A stretch of 64,000 nt of DNA from Casuarius casuarius. Lineage: Eukaryota > Chordata > Aves > Casuariiformes > Casuariidae. The position numbers were made by a program, and so were the translations under genes. Positions 1 through 13,672 of the stretch are shown piece by piece (the stretch's first letter is position 1; every line of letters starts with the position of its first letter). The stretch covers positions 3,544,660-3,608,659 of the forward strand of contig PTFA01000091.1 of the NCBI GenBank assembly GCA_003342895.1, written 5' to 3'. The notes under the pieces are model-generated. The model saw only the letters and a list, made by a program, of their open reading frames with translations. It made no database searches and was not told the origin of the DNA.

Positions 1-1469
1 CCCCTCTTTTTTAATGTGAATGCAGTACTAGTAAAAGCACCAGGAGCTGGGCACATTGCAGCAAGCCTTCTCCTGACCATGCTGCCCAGCAGTTGATGTG
101 CTCCCCCTGTACGGAGTTGTGTGAGTCTCAGTCCTTGGGATGTCATTGAGGCATTCGCTAACAATCACTAGACTACACCAGCATAGGTTGTTGTATTCTA
201 TGTATTTGACCAAGTGCTTAGATATGAGAGGTTTTGTATTTCAACAAGCCTTGGCCCAAAAAGCATGTGTCCTGGTCCATTTAATCTGTATTAATCTTTC
301 TATCTTATTTTAGCAGAGCTGGTCTGGAGTTGTATCAAATTCTGATCCTAATTTTACTGTTTTGACTCTTAGCGTTTTGTCAGTGTTCCTGTATATCCAA
401 ACTGGGTTTGGGGCTGAGGTTATGATGAGGCACAAATCATCCTTGCCATGGAAAGAGTTAAGAGTGAGCTTCACAGGCTGGTAACTGAGATCTGAATCTG
501 GCTTATAGCATCTTCCCCCCCTCCTTCCCTGGCTCTGGCTAAACAATTGTGCTGGGAACTTCAGCTAGAACAAATCAGCTCAAAATAATTCTGAACAGTT
601 TGTTTTTTCAGTGAGACAGNGCAGAGAGAGACACCCCTATGAATAATTATGGATCTTTTCCCTACTAAAAAATCATCACTTTCCCTCCTCCAGATTTCAC
701 TCGTCTCCACATTGGCGCCTGGAGCATTACTCGTCGTGGTGGACAGTAATGACTCAGCCAGGCAAAGGAGTACGTGCTCCTGGCAGCCTGGCAGCCCCAC
801 AGGTGGGAAGATGAAGCAGAGGTTGATACAGATGGGAACATTCTGCCTTCCTGAGGACTGGATCGAAATGGGAGGTGAGCTATTATTAGCTTCAGTGTAG
901 GTGCTTTTAGAACCATGCCAGGACATGGCTACAAAGTCAGGAGGGGAAACCATGTGCCATGGCAGAGGCACCTCTTGTAGCTATTACAGGAAGCGCCTTT
1001 CAGTTCATTCCACATCACAGCCGCACATCTGGCTTTGGACCATTTCTTTATTGTGCATTGCTTTACATGCACTGATTTTAAAGTGCCCATAGAACCACTT
1101 TAAGTTCAGTTTGTAGGAGTGAAAGAATATATTTTGGCATTTACTTTATTGTACAGACAGCCTCTTCTTACCTCAATAGAAATAATAAGGAAAACAGAGC
1201 CCAGAAGATGCTACTTGGAGCTCATATAAAACCTTAGTGCTGATTTTTGATTCTCTATGTTCAGCCATCATTTAAAGCCTTTTCCCTCAGGAACTATGCA
1301 AAGGGGAAAGGTTTCTTTCCTAGGATGAGCTGCAGCATGCCCTGAGAGTGCTTCTTTACCTCTATTGACTAGCAAGAGTCACCTCTCACCTACTCATTTG
1401 GGGATGCCTCCACTGAGGATGTTTAAAATTGGGTGCCATGATTATGTCTCTTTCTGCACTGGCCAATGG

Positions 1470-1600
1470 AGGGTGAATTCCTTTACTATGATGTGCCTCA
1501 GTTTACCCCCTGTAAAACAGAAATATGATTCTGACCACCATGGTAAAGAGCTTGAAGTTATCCCAGTGAAAGCTGTCACACTGAAACAATGTAATTATGC
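1470..1600 (+). mobile_element. MIR/CORE-SINE-like remnant
   Basis: It carries the diagnostic 'gtgcctcagtttacccc.ctgtaaaacag' core, then a 'gattctgacc' block and a 'gtaaagagctt' block. These parallel the order 'cctcagtttccccatctgtaaaatgg / actgacc / gtaaagcgctt' of MIR-like elements in reptiles. It is diverged and its ends are uncertain. Confidence 0.6.
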
Positions 1601-2299
1601 AATGCTAAATATGCTTAGGTTTAGTCTTGTGATGAAGCCATGACTCAGATTCTCAGAAGCAAAAAAAAAAAATTGGGCTAAGAATTTTTCCGCTCAGATT
1701 CATTTATTTCTCTCTTCTCATGGTCTAGTGTTGATTTCAGCAACAAAGACCATGTCCTTCATGACTGAACTGCTCTGCCTTTCACCAGAATGAAAAGAAC
1801 ACCGAGTAGAGCAGTTCCCTTAACCCTGACAAGGTCTAGCAAACTGTCAGAGTGGCAGTGACCAAATCCCAGTGATTCAGTGGGAGGAACCCAAATGCAA
1901 CACAGGCCCTAGGGTCTTTTGGGGACCTGGCTTTGTAGTTTATTGGCAATCATTCTTTGTTAAATATACGTGTATGGATGGTGCTGAGTTTTATCGGTCA
2001 GTGCCCATTGATCTAATGGAGAACTCATCAGCACAGCTCTGAAGAATCCTACCCCAAATCCCACTTTGTGCAGCTGAATAGATCAAAATCTGGAAGCATT
2101 AGAGGGGAAAAAATAGAAAACAGTTTTTGCCCTTTCCGCTCCTGGGGGGCTAGCTTACACTGATGTTAACAGACAAGCCTTCATTATCTGTTACTGAAGA
2201 CTTCACCCTTCCTGACACAGTGAGACTGGCTGNTGGTTCTTTTCTAATCCAGCTTTAAACCAGTTTTTCCTGGCAGTTTGTTTCTATCATGAACAACAT

Positions 2300-2313
2300 C
2301 CACCAGAGGGCAA
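2300..2313 (+). promoter_or_regulatory. CTCF-like motif, plus-strand orientation
   Basis: The 14 bases 'ccaccagagggcaa' match the vertebrate CTCF core CCASYAGRKGGCRS at 13 positions, with only the final A off. Sequence match only; occupancy is unknown. Confidence 0.4.
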
Positions 2314-5300
2314 GATTTCCTCATCTCACACTGGAGAAATCTCTCCCCATCCAGCCATCCTATATTAAAAATAGAGCTGATCCAAAATCACTTAAATCAA
2401 TGAGAGTATTTCCATCCACTTCAGTGGTCTTTGGATTGGGTCCTAGAGCTCTTTTAGTAGGAAAAAAAAAAAGAAACCCAGCAAGATGTTTTATATAAAC
2501 TTAGAAACAAGGTTTTATAAACTGAAAAAGAAAAAAACCCTTGGCATTTATACTCTTCGAGTTTAGCTGTAACTTGTCATATGGATGTTAAATGGTCCTT
2601 TTATTTATAATAAGTTTATTTTTTAAATACCCATGTTATGAACAAGCCACAGCAACAGAGGGGATGTAATCTAAAACTCTGCAAGTTTTAAATCTTCTTT
2701 GCAAAGCCATGCTTGCATGGTGTAGTAGTGGGGCTAACAGTGCTCATTAACACTTGCATTCAAAGGCCAGTGCCTGTAAGACAGCTTTAGGCCAAAATTT
2801 AGCAGAGTATGTTGGTATGTACTTGGCTATAAGCGTAGTACCAGCTCATTGACTGCAATGGGAATTGATGAAGCCTGAAGTTTGAGATACTGCTTTGCTA
2901 CCCAGAGGAAAATCCACGGTCCTAATCCTAGGCCCAGATGGGGTGCTGTCTGCAGAGCTCCCATAGTATTCATAAGAAAACGTTGAAGGGAGTGATAGAC
3001 ACAACCCAGCCACATAATTCAGCGGTGGGGGGGGGGCATGCCTTCCCTCCGCTTGCAATTTGCAGCCCTGTACTTGCTCTCTGGAGGCAGGGTGTCTAAG
3101 CCAATGCACACTACCAAAAACAGAGCAAGCAGGGGTTGTGGAAATACAACAATACTGTCTAAAGCAAAAACCTGTTGACCAGCAGTTCAGTCCTGAGGAC
3201 AATTGGATTCAAATTTCTCTCTTCTAGCTGTGTACATCTGAACCTATTTTTCCAGAAGTGTGAATATAAAGATCCCCTGGGTTCAACAGACTAAATCCCT
3301 TGCTGACCCACTGTATGATTTGGGGCAAAGCTATTTTACAGCTGAAGAAATGGACATTAAAAACCTTTAATAAAGCTTAGACAGCATCTCAAAAGCACTG
3401 TGTCAGCCTAACTCCTAGGACTGCTCCANCGAAGGACAGCAAGAATTTTATAGTGCCTTTAACAGAAGCAGAGTTTCGGCCAATGCAGAATACTTAGAAA
3501 AAAGCTCCCCTGTAATGTTTATAAAGCCCTTTCACGTTCTCTGATGAGGGATGCTATTGAAGTGCACAGTGTTTGCTGGAAGTTTTCCCTCCCACCTACT
3601 GCACTGTTTCTAGGCAAATATCTTGCCCTTTTGAATAATACGGTGTGGAGTGAAAAGACAAACTCATGTAATTATCCCTTTTCTTTGCGTGGTTGTGTTG
3701 AAAAGACAAACTGCCTCCTTCAGCATTACTACTCACAGAAAAATTGGGCCTGAAGCGTATGTGGAAGGATTAGTCTGACTTTAAAACATCTTTCCTCACA
3801 CGCTGGTTCTTGAGGATGCTATGGCAGGGTGCAAAAGCAGTTCAGAAAGGCCCTAGGGATCACAAAGACCTCATTTCCACAAGGAAGGTTCTCATCTTGA
3901 AGCTCTAACAGAGGTGTAGAGGAGTCTAGGAGGGTGGAGGAGGAATCACTGCCCGTTTATCAAGACAGCAGGAATGAGGAATGTGCCCAAAGTCGTATAC
4001 AAAAATCTGCGTTGGAGCCGTTACTTGCACAAAGTTCGCCTGAGTGCCCAGCCAGCCTCTCCGCTGCCCAACTTTGCTGTGTCCTTGGCCTACATACATG
4101 TGGTCACCAAAGGAAAAGGGATGGAAACATACTGATTACTCTGGCCACCCTTTGGTGCCATATCTGTTCTGTGCTGAATTACTTACNGAGCTATCAAAAC
4201 TTACACTAGCACTAGAACTACTTCATTTAACCACCAATACAGCTTAGGAGAAAGCTCAGGAACATCTGAGAAGATAATATTAGCACGTGTCCCAGTTTGG
4301 AAGTGCAGTTTGCTACCCAATATCAGGGGAGTGGAAACTCCTATTTTGAGAAAAGCCTCTTGGCATGAGGCCTGCCCTATGAGTTTGATTTAGAAATAAG
4401 GCAAACTGCAGATGCCATAGTCATATATCTGTGTTTGCTGTGGTCCAAAAATTATTCACCCACTGGCTTTCTGTTGCATGGAAATATTCTCAGTGACAAG
4501 CACTCACTATGGAAGGATGCAAGAGTGACTTCAGCCTGACATCCAAAGGGAAGAGCCAAAATAATCCCAAGCCAAAAGAGAGGGAGACAAGTGCTTCCTT
4601 TATGGCTTGAACATGAGATTTCATGTGCTAATGTGACGGAAAAAGGACTTTTCACTCGGGGACGTTCAGTGAGGACAGTCTGAAAGTATAATAACATCCT
4701 CCCAGGAAAGTGCCCTTGTCATACTGTTTTTCTTCCCCAAAGAGATTTAATTCATTAGGTTCAAGTAATGGATTGTCAGGCTATAACTAGTCCCATTTCT
4801 GGTTGCTGCAGTTCTCTCTAAGCAATCTGTGTTTTAAGGATTAAAAGAAAAATAAAATGCACCTCCTTCTCATCGGAAGAGAGAGTCTGAAATAATGAAA
4901 TATTTGCCAGAAAACAGTTCTGTGCCTTTGTGCACTTAGAAAGAGGACAAGCATTTGCAGTTTTGCAACTGCCAAAGAAGCTTAGATTCCCAAATATTAA
5001 GTCTTTTCTGAAACTATGATTCTTTCTCTGGTTAATTCCCTCATTGATTCCAAGATCAGGCCTAAGAGTTTGAGGTTGAACATTCTTCAGAAAGTCATCC
5101 AGTTTTATTAAAAGACTTTCAGACTTGGAGAGTTTCTCACATGTCTTGGTAATCTGTCTTGATGGCGATTTGCTCTCACCAATAAAATAATGCATCTAAT
5201 TTCTAATTTTTCTTCCAGACACAAACTTTTTAAAATGAAGCAAAAAAATGAAAATAGTCTCAGTTTCTTCAAAAAAATCTTAGGGGCTCCAAAAGAACGG

Positions 5301-6629
5301 AAATCCCATTTCTGTATCATGCTACTTATACTGAGCAGTTCTGGAGCTGCAAGGCTGGAAGGTGTTGGATAATATTACCAATACTGATCTCAGATAGGCA
5401 GATTCTGTTTTCTTTGGTTGCCCTAAAAAATTACTTTTGTTGTTTTCACATACTAATTTTTTTCTGTAGCTTGATTCTTTTGTATTTGAATAATTTCAGC
5501 CTTGCCATTCACTGAGAAGGTCTCTCTTCTAAATTTAGATTATAATGTTATTCCTTTTTAATAAGAGGTGTTAATATCCCTTTGGTTAAGTATAATTAGA
5601 TGTTAATTTTCAAAACCTGAAAGGAAATTATACTCCTAATTCATCACTTAAAATAAAATAGCTGGTTTAAAAGGCATACATAGCTCCTTTAAACAAAAGT
5701 CTAGCCATTTTTTCCCCCAAACATTCCCCTCAATACAAATTAAGGTGATATGATTCTAGTTAGATTAATGACACCAATTAAGCTAACACATTTCTGAAGC
5801 TCCCAGAGTTCATGGAATTGAAGAAGTCAGGAGATCAGCAACTGCAACGCTCCATAATTCCACCAACCGCATATTGCTTTACTGGCTCTTGCTTCTCCAG
5901 CACTAGTCCATTTACAGCAGCTGAAGCTGTACCCCACTGATATGTTCCTCACCACCCCCTCCTTGCCAAAAAGCATTGGGAGCAGGACTTCCTCTGTTAT
6001 AGTAAGCAGAATGTATCCAAAGGGATTGGGGAACCCTGGCTGTATAAAGGGAAGGTACAAAGACTTCAGTGTTAACTCACTGCTGTGGTCAGAAAGCTTC
6101 ACATAAAGATTTAATCCTGCCATGTCACTCTTCATGTTTCCTTGGTCTTCTCAGTTATTTGCAAGCATTCTCTGCGGATGTTGCCACGGCTGATATTCTC
6201 CAAACCTGCCTGCTGATGTCTGCCTGGCTTGCTCTGGCCTCTCCTCAACCCGCTGTGCCACCTTTGTAGAGTCACCAGTGCAGCTACGGAGTGAAAGAAA
6301 ATGAAATTTTTCATTACCAGGAAAGGTGCCTGTGAGTTGAACTGCAAGGAAATTGTCCTCTCTGTTTAACACAGTGACAGCATTGCCCAGTTACACCGTG
6401 TGTTTTATCATCATTATTACTGTACAAGCAGCATGAGAAAGCAGCTTAGCTCAGAGTCCAAGTACAGGGGAACAACAAGATCCCACCAGTGCATGTACCT
6501 TATTCAGGGTGAGCTCTATTGGCCTATAAATGCCTCAAGCAGTTGAAAGATGGTAAGATTTTTTCCTCCCTGTCCCTGGCCATTGCTGCTAGCAGGATCA
6601 GAAATTGCATCTGGCAGCAAAGTGCATGA

Positions 6630-6705
6630 CTCTGAACTGCCAGTGTAAATCAGTAGTCCTGATACCCTCAGTGGAGCTATGTACTCATGTAAAATGGGAA
6701 GGCAA
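6630..6705. repeat. Ancient repeat fragment ('cagtgtaaatcag' type)
   Basis: It contains 'ctgccagtgtaaatcagtag', then 'ctcagtggagctatg.actcatgtaaaatggg'. This parallels 'accagtgtaaatcaggagtaactccattg ... caatggagttacac.ggtgtaaaac', a short CR1-like or MIR-like remnant common in reptiles and birds. Confidence 0.45.
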
Positions 6706-8142
6706 ACAGATTGGGGGGGAATTCGCTGTCTGCCTTAGATGTTTTTTGCCCATTGTTTGTGAGTTAGAGAAGCATCTCATGCTCTTCCCATTTCTAGCTG
6801 TGCTATCAGGTCCTCTCCTTTTCACCCCAGCTTTGCTTTCAAACTTGCAGAGCTGAGTAGCCCACAAGATGGCAAGGCTGTGCCAAACGTGCCCAGAACA
6901 AGTATTATGTATGCAACAGGTGCTTACTGGCCAATTTGATGTTTGCCACCTGCTTTGACAGACTCTGAATTGTATTTTTATACATAGCTTCCACCAAAAC
7001 AAATGTCCCCAGTAAAATGCCTGATGTGAACCCTGGGTCTGGCTGGAGTATTTAAGGCATGATCACTTTGCAGCACCAGGAAGAGGTATCACAATTTGGA
7101 ATGTGATTCTTATGAGTCCTCTGGACCCTTTTAATATGCCCAGATCCATATGTAAATACAGCCTGAGATGAGATTTATATACAGATATTCCCCAGTGAAG
7201 CCAGTAGACACTTCAGGCATGTTACAAATGAAACAACGCGCCAACCAAGTCTTATAATTTAATTTAACTGCCTCTTTTTGGGTGTGTGTCATGCATTCAG
7301 AATTAGACAACTGAATTCCCAATCAAGTGTTCTTTGGATATAACAACATAGTAAAAAGCATAAAAGTGCCTTTAAATAGACTGCTAACAACCACATGTAA
7401 CCTATTCTTTTGGCAAAAGAAGGAGGCAATTTATGGATCTGGACTTAGTGTTCATAAATAAGTACGTGTTCCTTTTTCTTTGCATTGGCATGTTTTACAG
7501 ATTTGCCATGCACTTTATAAATTCTCATATAACTATTCAGATAGTAGACGGGAATGCGCAGGCTCTTTGGGGATATGAATTTATCCCATTTGAACTGGCT
7601 GAAATAAGTTCTCTGTTAACCTCGTAACAAAATTCCTCCTGGGCTGATTACTCTAATTTTTCCTGCAGAATCTGCTCTGCTGCACAGAGGAAAAGACATT
7701 AATATTCTGATACCAAATAATGTGCTTGTTTTACTGAACCTGTTTGGAACATTATTTTCCTTAATGGGAGTGGAAGCAAGTGAGATTAAGCAAACAGCAA
7801 TTTTAATTTGTTGCCTCTACATTTTGTGATGTTTGATAGTAGCAAAATGTCACATGCCTTTCTTGAAGTAGCTAAATAGTAGCTTTGAGGCTGGAGCAGA
7901 GGAAAGACAGGCAGAACACCAGAAACACACAGAGTCTGGTGACTGAATGCAACTCTCAATTCAGGCCACCATGCAGTAGTGCCAGAAGTAAGTATTAATA
8001 AAAGCACACTTCAGAGATCCTTTTCTTCCGCAGAACTATAATTATGCTATGATAGGGCTCTGAATGAGCAATATTGAAACTGGAATGAGAGTCAACTTTC
8101 CAAAAGAGTCTAGAGAAATGTAGGGCCAATGGTATAGGAATT

Positions 8143-8164
8143 AAAAACAAACAAACAAACAAAA
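8143..8164. repeat. (AAAC)n simple repeat
   Basis: About five AAAC units. Confidence 0.85.
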
Positions 8165-8332
8165 CCCATGCATCTCTAAAATGGATCTCTCACAGGATTT
8201 TTAAGAAAGCCCTATTTCTTANAGGTTGGCTGACACACTGGATAGCTTAATATGTGATGATAAGGCTGGTTTCTGCAAAAAAAAAAATCCATGATAGGTG
8301 TGAGGACTTAAAAGCTTGAAGGCAAACAAAAA

Positions 8333-8380
8333 GCAATAGGTTTTATGTGTGTTTTAGCAATAGGTTTTATGTGTGTTTTA
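8333..8380. repeat. Perfect 24-bp tandem duplication (two copies)
   Basis: Two identical 24-bp units abut at 8333-8356 and 8357-8380 (unit starts 'gcaataggttttatg'). Confidence 0.95.
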
Positions 8381-8628
8381 GGAAGAAATTGCTCTTTACA
8401 GTGTTGATTGATTGTCTTCTCACTGCACTCCAGAATATCTCCAGAACATCCATGAGATCACCTTTATATTACTCTTTGGAGCCCAGGTATTGGGTATCGA
8501 CTGACAAGGCTTCCTTCAACTGTAAAAGCCACTGAAAGAGGACTCTTCCCCTTCTCAAGGTAGCTGATTTTCTTAATTCTTAGGATTAAAAATAACTAAA
8601 TAAAATGTTAGGAGGGCTTTTTTAATTT

Positions 8629-8642
8629 GGGGGGGGGGGTGG
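8629..8642. repeat. Poly-G tract
   Basis: Eleven G followed by TGG. Confidence 0.85.
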
Positions 8643-9559
8643 TGATTAATGACCCTTGGGTTTAACAGTACCACCTGTCACCAAAAGACTTGGTTTGTCT
8701 TGCCTTTTAGATATGTTTAAGGAAAGAAATGCTTTTAAAAACTAAGACTCACTGGAGATATTCTTCNTGCCTGCCCCCTCCTCCACTACATCTCCGGATA
8801 TAGCACCATTAGTTTGAGATTTTTATAACTCTCAAGGGAAACTCAGAACATTCCTGAAACTCAAGTAGCATTTTGGAGTCCCTGAGCTGGAGTTCAGATA
8901 GCAGAGTCACTCTCAAGGCTAAATCATGGGAGCTGCTAGCATATGGGACATTTGGTTTAAGAGGCCTGGGGCCAATAAACATTGNTGCTGTTACTTGATT
9001 CACTAATAAATAGTAAACATTTCATCTCAAACTAGCTCAGTGTGATTTCCAGAAGCAAGATGATGATATAAAAGCATCACAACTGAGGGTAGGTAGCGTT
9101 AACAAAAATCTAACTTATCATCAGGCCTAGCATTTGCTGCTGGCTGCCTCCATCTCAGCAGCTATAATGAGGAAAAAAAGAGCAGTAAAAAAAAAAATGG
9201 CACTAGCTCTTCAGCTTTATGTCAACACCAAACAACACAATGGGAATTTTAATAAAAAAAAGACTTTCTTTTCAATAGTAAAGAAACCCCAACCAGTAAA
9301 ATAAAATAAAAAAACACTAGTACAGCAGAGCCTTAGCTGGGCTGAAATACTACAGGTGGATTTCATTTATTCCTAGTGGAATTTCTCCAGTTTTCACCCC
9401 TGAGGAGCTGATCTGTTATGATTAAAACCTCCTAAGTACATGACAGATATGTGGGCAGGAAATATTCTACTAGCCAGAGAGTGTATTGACTTTGAATAGG
9501 ATACTCTGGATTCTGGGCTAAGGTTAGACAGAGTCGGCATGTCTATGTATGTCATAGAT

Positions 9560-9610
9560 GTGTAATATGTGTGTGTATATATATACATACATATATGTGT
9601 GTGTGTATAT
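9560..9610. repeat. TG/TA compound microsatellite
   Basis: Alternating purine-pyrimidine run of (TG)n, (TA)n, (CATA)n and (TG)n, in a setting of open frame that is otherwise unremarkable. Confidence 0.9.
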
Positions 9611-9944
9611 TTGTCAATGTGATATTGAGTTGGTTTCAGTTTGTCCATTATACCACAGAAATGGCTTGTGTTTCCGTCAACAGTTTTCTCCCTTTGGAGA
9701 TGCACAGCAGCTAATGGGGTTTGGACAACCTGATTAAAAGGAGGCATGCTAGTGAAAAGGACTGCAGGCCCATGGATGGGAACTGAACTGATATTCCAAC
9801 ACATTAGTATGCAAAGGAAACCTAAATCCTGTCTTGCTACTAGCAGTAACATNGTAGAGCTTTGTTTTTGTGCTTCATGTAAACCAAGTGGGGAATAAAA
9901 CATGCAGGTCCTGAAAATCATTTGCTTGTGCCAATTGCTATTCT

Positions 9945-10090
9945 TGCTGGGTCAGCCTGTGCTCAGTCCTACACCCAGCGGAGTCCCAGTGAAGTTAGTT
10001 GTGGCTTTAAGGCTTTGTCGAGAAGGTGATGTTACGCTCTGTAGGAATGAAGGTGTGAATTTACGCTGGTAAGTAACAGAGTGCTCTCAG
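9945..10090. repeat. Ancient repeat fragment
   Basis: 'cctacacccagcggagtcccagtgaagttagt' and then 'gtgtgaatttacgctggtaagtaacag' are recognisable pieces of the same 'taca.ccag.g.agt.ccattgaagt' repeat group as at 6630. They may be one interrupted copy or two. Confidence 0.4.
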
Positions 10091-12837
10091 TTCAGCCTTA
10101 TGACAGAAGGACTTTTTCCCTCATACTGTTCTGGAGGGGACTTTTGCTATACGCTGGGGACAGCAGTANGACATGTGAAGACTAGCATCAGTTTGACTCT
10201 CCCAGTATTCTTGGATCTGTAAAAATTCACCAGCATTTCCTGCTAATCCATCTCAAAACAAGTGCCACTACTCTGTTAGCTCCAGGGAGTTTTTATGAGA
10301 GCAAATGAACAACTTTGAGCCGGTAATAGTACTGGGCTGGTAATCACTTTTCCTCTGCCCTACAGAAGGAGACAAAGGTAACAGTTTCGCAAGCTGTCTT
10401 CACGGGAGCTGTATCACTGAGTAACTGGGATGCCTTGGTGACTGACTACTCGATATGGGTAAGGAATGCTGGCTCTGCTTCAATATATACATTTTTAATT
10501 GGGTTGAGGGGAAACAGGATCAGCCCTTCATTTTTTGGGTATGGGAGGCATTCCTTTTTTTCTTTTTTCTGTGTTCTGCCAAAATATGTCAAGAAGAAAA
10601 TGAAAAACAAAAAGAAAGCTGACTCAGAAAACTTCTATCCATCATGTACTGTGTTTTCTAGGGAGGAAAAAAAGCTCAACCAAACAACAACAAAAAACAC
10701 AAAACCCCCAGAACATTTCAACTGTAACAAACTTTAAAAGCTAAAAGGTGTGCTCTGGTGTCAAAGCAGGTTTGAGTATAATCCGCAGCTAAAATTCCAT
10801 CCCTCTCTTTATGTGTTCTCTCTCTTACACTGTACACAGATGAAAGACTTGTTTCAGTTAGGCTCTTAGAAATGTTTATGACAGAATTGCTTACGCTTCT
10901 CTCTGATGCATTTTCTGCAGGTTCTCCTTGTTTTGGGAGATAGACTATTAGATTAGCAGGGCCATTTCTAATTGTATCTGGGAATTATCTCCTTATACAG
11001 CTAATTGATACAGTGATAAGCTAAGCCAGCAGTGACGGATCACTGGTAGCCTGTCCATACAGCTGCTCAAAATGTATTTGCTTCATACAAAAGATAATGT
11101 CAGCTGCACATCCAGGCCAGATCTGGAGAATGGCTTTAGGCCTGATGTCAAGGAGAGAACTTGCATTCCCCAAAGCGGTTCAGTCAATTCCACATTTTTT
11201 GGATAAAGATCGGTGGCTGGTAATTGCATTATGTGTACTAGTGGATTAACTAATATGTATTTGCTCACTCTGCCACTTTAATGAACAGCAAAAGAAGTTC
11301 ATTGTAAAAATCACCAGAGCATTAGGCCAGTAACAATCTGATAAAACTGGATGTTTTCTAGGTCTCACTTCTCCTGTAATTGTAAGCACAGTGTCACTTA
11401 TCACTGTGAAAGTGTTTGAACCCCAAAAAGCTTCTGACTGCTTTGGACTTTGCCTGCAGTTAGATTAACAGAACAAAAGCTGCAGCACTAAGATTGCACG
11501 TTCCCAGGTTGCTTCCTTTCCTGAATCGGTGTGACTCTTCTTCCCCAGGGAACCAGGTGGCTGTTGTGGCTACAAATTTTATCCTGCAGTGGACCATAAT
11601 TAAACCTGTAGTAAAAGTTCCTGCTGGGCCTGAATCTTTATGGATAAGAATCAATAGTTCCTGACAGCATTAGCNGAAATCATGGTTTTTTTTTCTCTGA
11701 GAGATGGAGCAGTCACACTAGCATAACCAGTACGTGGGTTATTAAACACTGCATTCAGACTGAAAACTGCTGTTGAGTGTGTTACTTTGGCCAAATTCAT
11801 ATTTGGGCAATTATATTCTGCCACTTACATTTCCCTTGGAGTTCTAATTGGTGATGGAAATAGCCATTTCCTTATCAAAGCTGTGGTGTAATGCTTATGC
11901 AGGTACTAAGACAGATACCTCCTTTCACACCCGAGTGGAGGCTGACTTTACCTCTGTGTAGCATTTATGTATCAGTTAAAGTTTATGAAATAGCTTGGGA
12001 ACCTTCAGGGGGATATGTATAATGCAATTTCCCTATTGGAAAAGCTTAATTAAGAAATGCTTCTAAAAGCACCTGGAGACACTTGAATGAAGTGTGTTGC
12101 ATGAATAGTATTTAGTGTATTTTAATTACTATGGTGTCTATAACACTCTATCTTGCAGTAGTAAGAAAATCCAGAGCAACTCTGGGATTTGTGGGAGGAT
12201 CACATATAAAACAGAAAAGTTTTCTAGCTAAGCACTGGGGATTGATTAAACTTTATTTGTAACGCTGAGCACAGACATCTGGTTTCCTTTTTATATAAAA
12301 GGATGTTGTTGAAATTAATATGTAGAACAGAGGGAGGAAAAATGGAAATATTCCTTTTTCTTGCAATGATGTTATTTTGGAGGAAATCAAGGACCTCCTG
12401 CAGCCCTCTTGCGTGTGTGTCTGTTCCCTGACAGTTCAAGCCAGAGAAATAACCCAGAGTAGCCTAAGAAAGGGCCCTGAGCAGAACGCCCGTGCAGCGA
12501 GGTACTTAGCCATGCTGGTCCACGGGCAGGACCTGAGTGACAGCCGTACCTTTTGCCGTCACATCTCAGAAAGGCAGAAATAGCAACCTTGTGGCTCTTT
12601 CTCACTGTGCTGCTATTAGCAAGGCAGCCAGAACGCCATCCTACCCTGGGCTGTTGCCCCTTACAGAAAAGAGGATGTGAAGGAGGCAGTTTATTGATGG
12701 AACTGAGTGGACAAGGAGCTGCTGAGAGTCCANCAAGAGTATCTGAGGATCAGGAAAGGGCAGAAAGAGCATTGGCAAAATCTGCCTATTTCATGTAGTC
12801 ATAATGAAACGAAACAAATGCACCAACAGTTTGCTCG

Positions 12838-12852
12838 TTTTTTTTTTTTTTT
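12838..12852. repeat. Poly-T tract (T15)
   Basis: Homopolymer beside an MIR-like remnant. Confidence 0.85.
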
Positions 12853-12934
12853 CCTGCCATATATCAGCTTTTCAAAGTACTTGATGGCATTTTATGAGCT
12901 TAACATTCCTGGGACAGTTGGGATATATCACATC

Positions 12935-13040
12935 CCTTGCACAGAGGGGAATTTAAACACAGTGCAAATGGACTGACTTGCCTAAGGTCAGAAAATGATG
13001 ACCAGTTAGGAAAATAAAGTCCTTATTCAGTAGGTCAGGA
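12935..13040 (-). mobile_element. MIR/CORE-SINE-like remnant
   Basis: It contains 'gactgacttgcctaaggtcag', the reverse complement of the 'tgaccttgggcaagtca' MIR segment, followed by a degraded block. The ends are uncertain. Confidence 0.45.
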
Positions 13041-13621
13041 ACTGTAACTCCTTCCTGCCCTCACCTGATGGGTTCACTGGGACAGAAGGGAATGAGTTGG
13101 GTAACAGAGGAAGAGCCTATAATCACACGACTAAGACTGCCTTAATTGAACAGCATTTATTTTGTAAAGCTAAGCAAAACTGAACATTTCCTGCACCATT
13201 TTCCCACCGTTAATTAAAAATAGCTCTACCTCCATTATCCAACAGGAAATCTAGTGATCACAAAGGCATTCTGATCCTGTAAGCTATTACTTATAGTTAC
13301 AACATTTTCCATGTCCATTAAGAAAGTTAGATGGGAATTTTTTAGAGCAAGGCCTGTGTCAGTTAAGTATGAAATCTTGGTCCTTAGCTGAGGCTCACAG
13401 GCTCTCCTATAATACGAAGCAATACAGCGGTGGGAAGTAAATTCTAACCCCAAGTCAGAGGGAGAACAGTCTTGTGACAGAAGCAGGAAGCAACTGTGTT
13501 TCACTTGCAGTCTTTCTCCAGCGTTTCCCTGAGACCTAAGATGAAATTTTCAAGGGTTTCACCAGTGACAGCTACATGTAGGGTTTTCTAAGTTCCTAGC
13601 ATATCGGCTGTTTTGGAAGTC

Positions 13622-13672
13622 CATCTTTCCCTCTCTGTGTCTCAGTTATCCCTCCATAAAACACAGAAAAAA
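13622..13672 (+). mobile_element. Short MIR-like fragment
   Basis: It contains 'ttccctctctgtgtctcagttatccc', then 'ccataaaacacag', which match the 'cctctctgtgcctcagtt.ccc..ctgtaaaa' MIR segment. Only the core is left. Confidence 0.4.

Noticed and set aside
4818..5195. 125-codon open frame on the minus strand, polar and Lys/Ser-rich
   Set aside because: No recognisable domain and no matching exon nearby; it fits chance in AT-rich DNA.
9394..9921. 175-codon open frame on the minus strand
   Set aside because: It runs through a TG/TA microsatellite giving His/Thr/Tyr/Ile strings, has an ambiguous base, and shows no domain.
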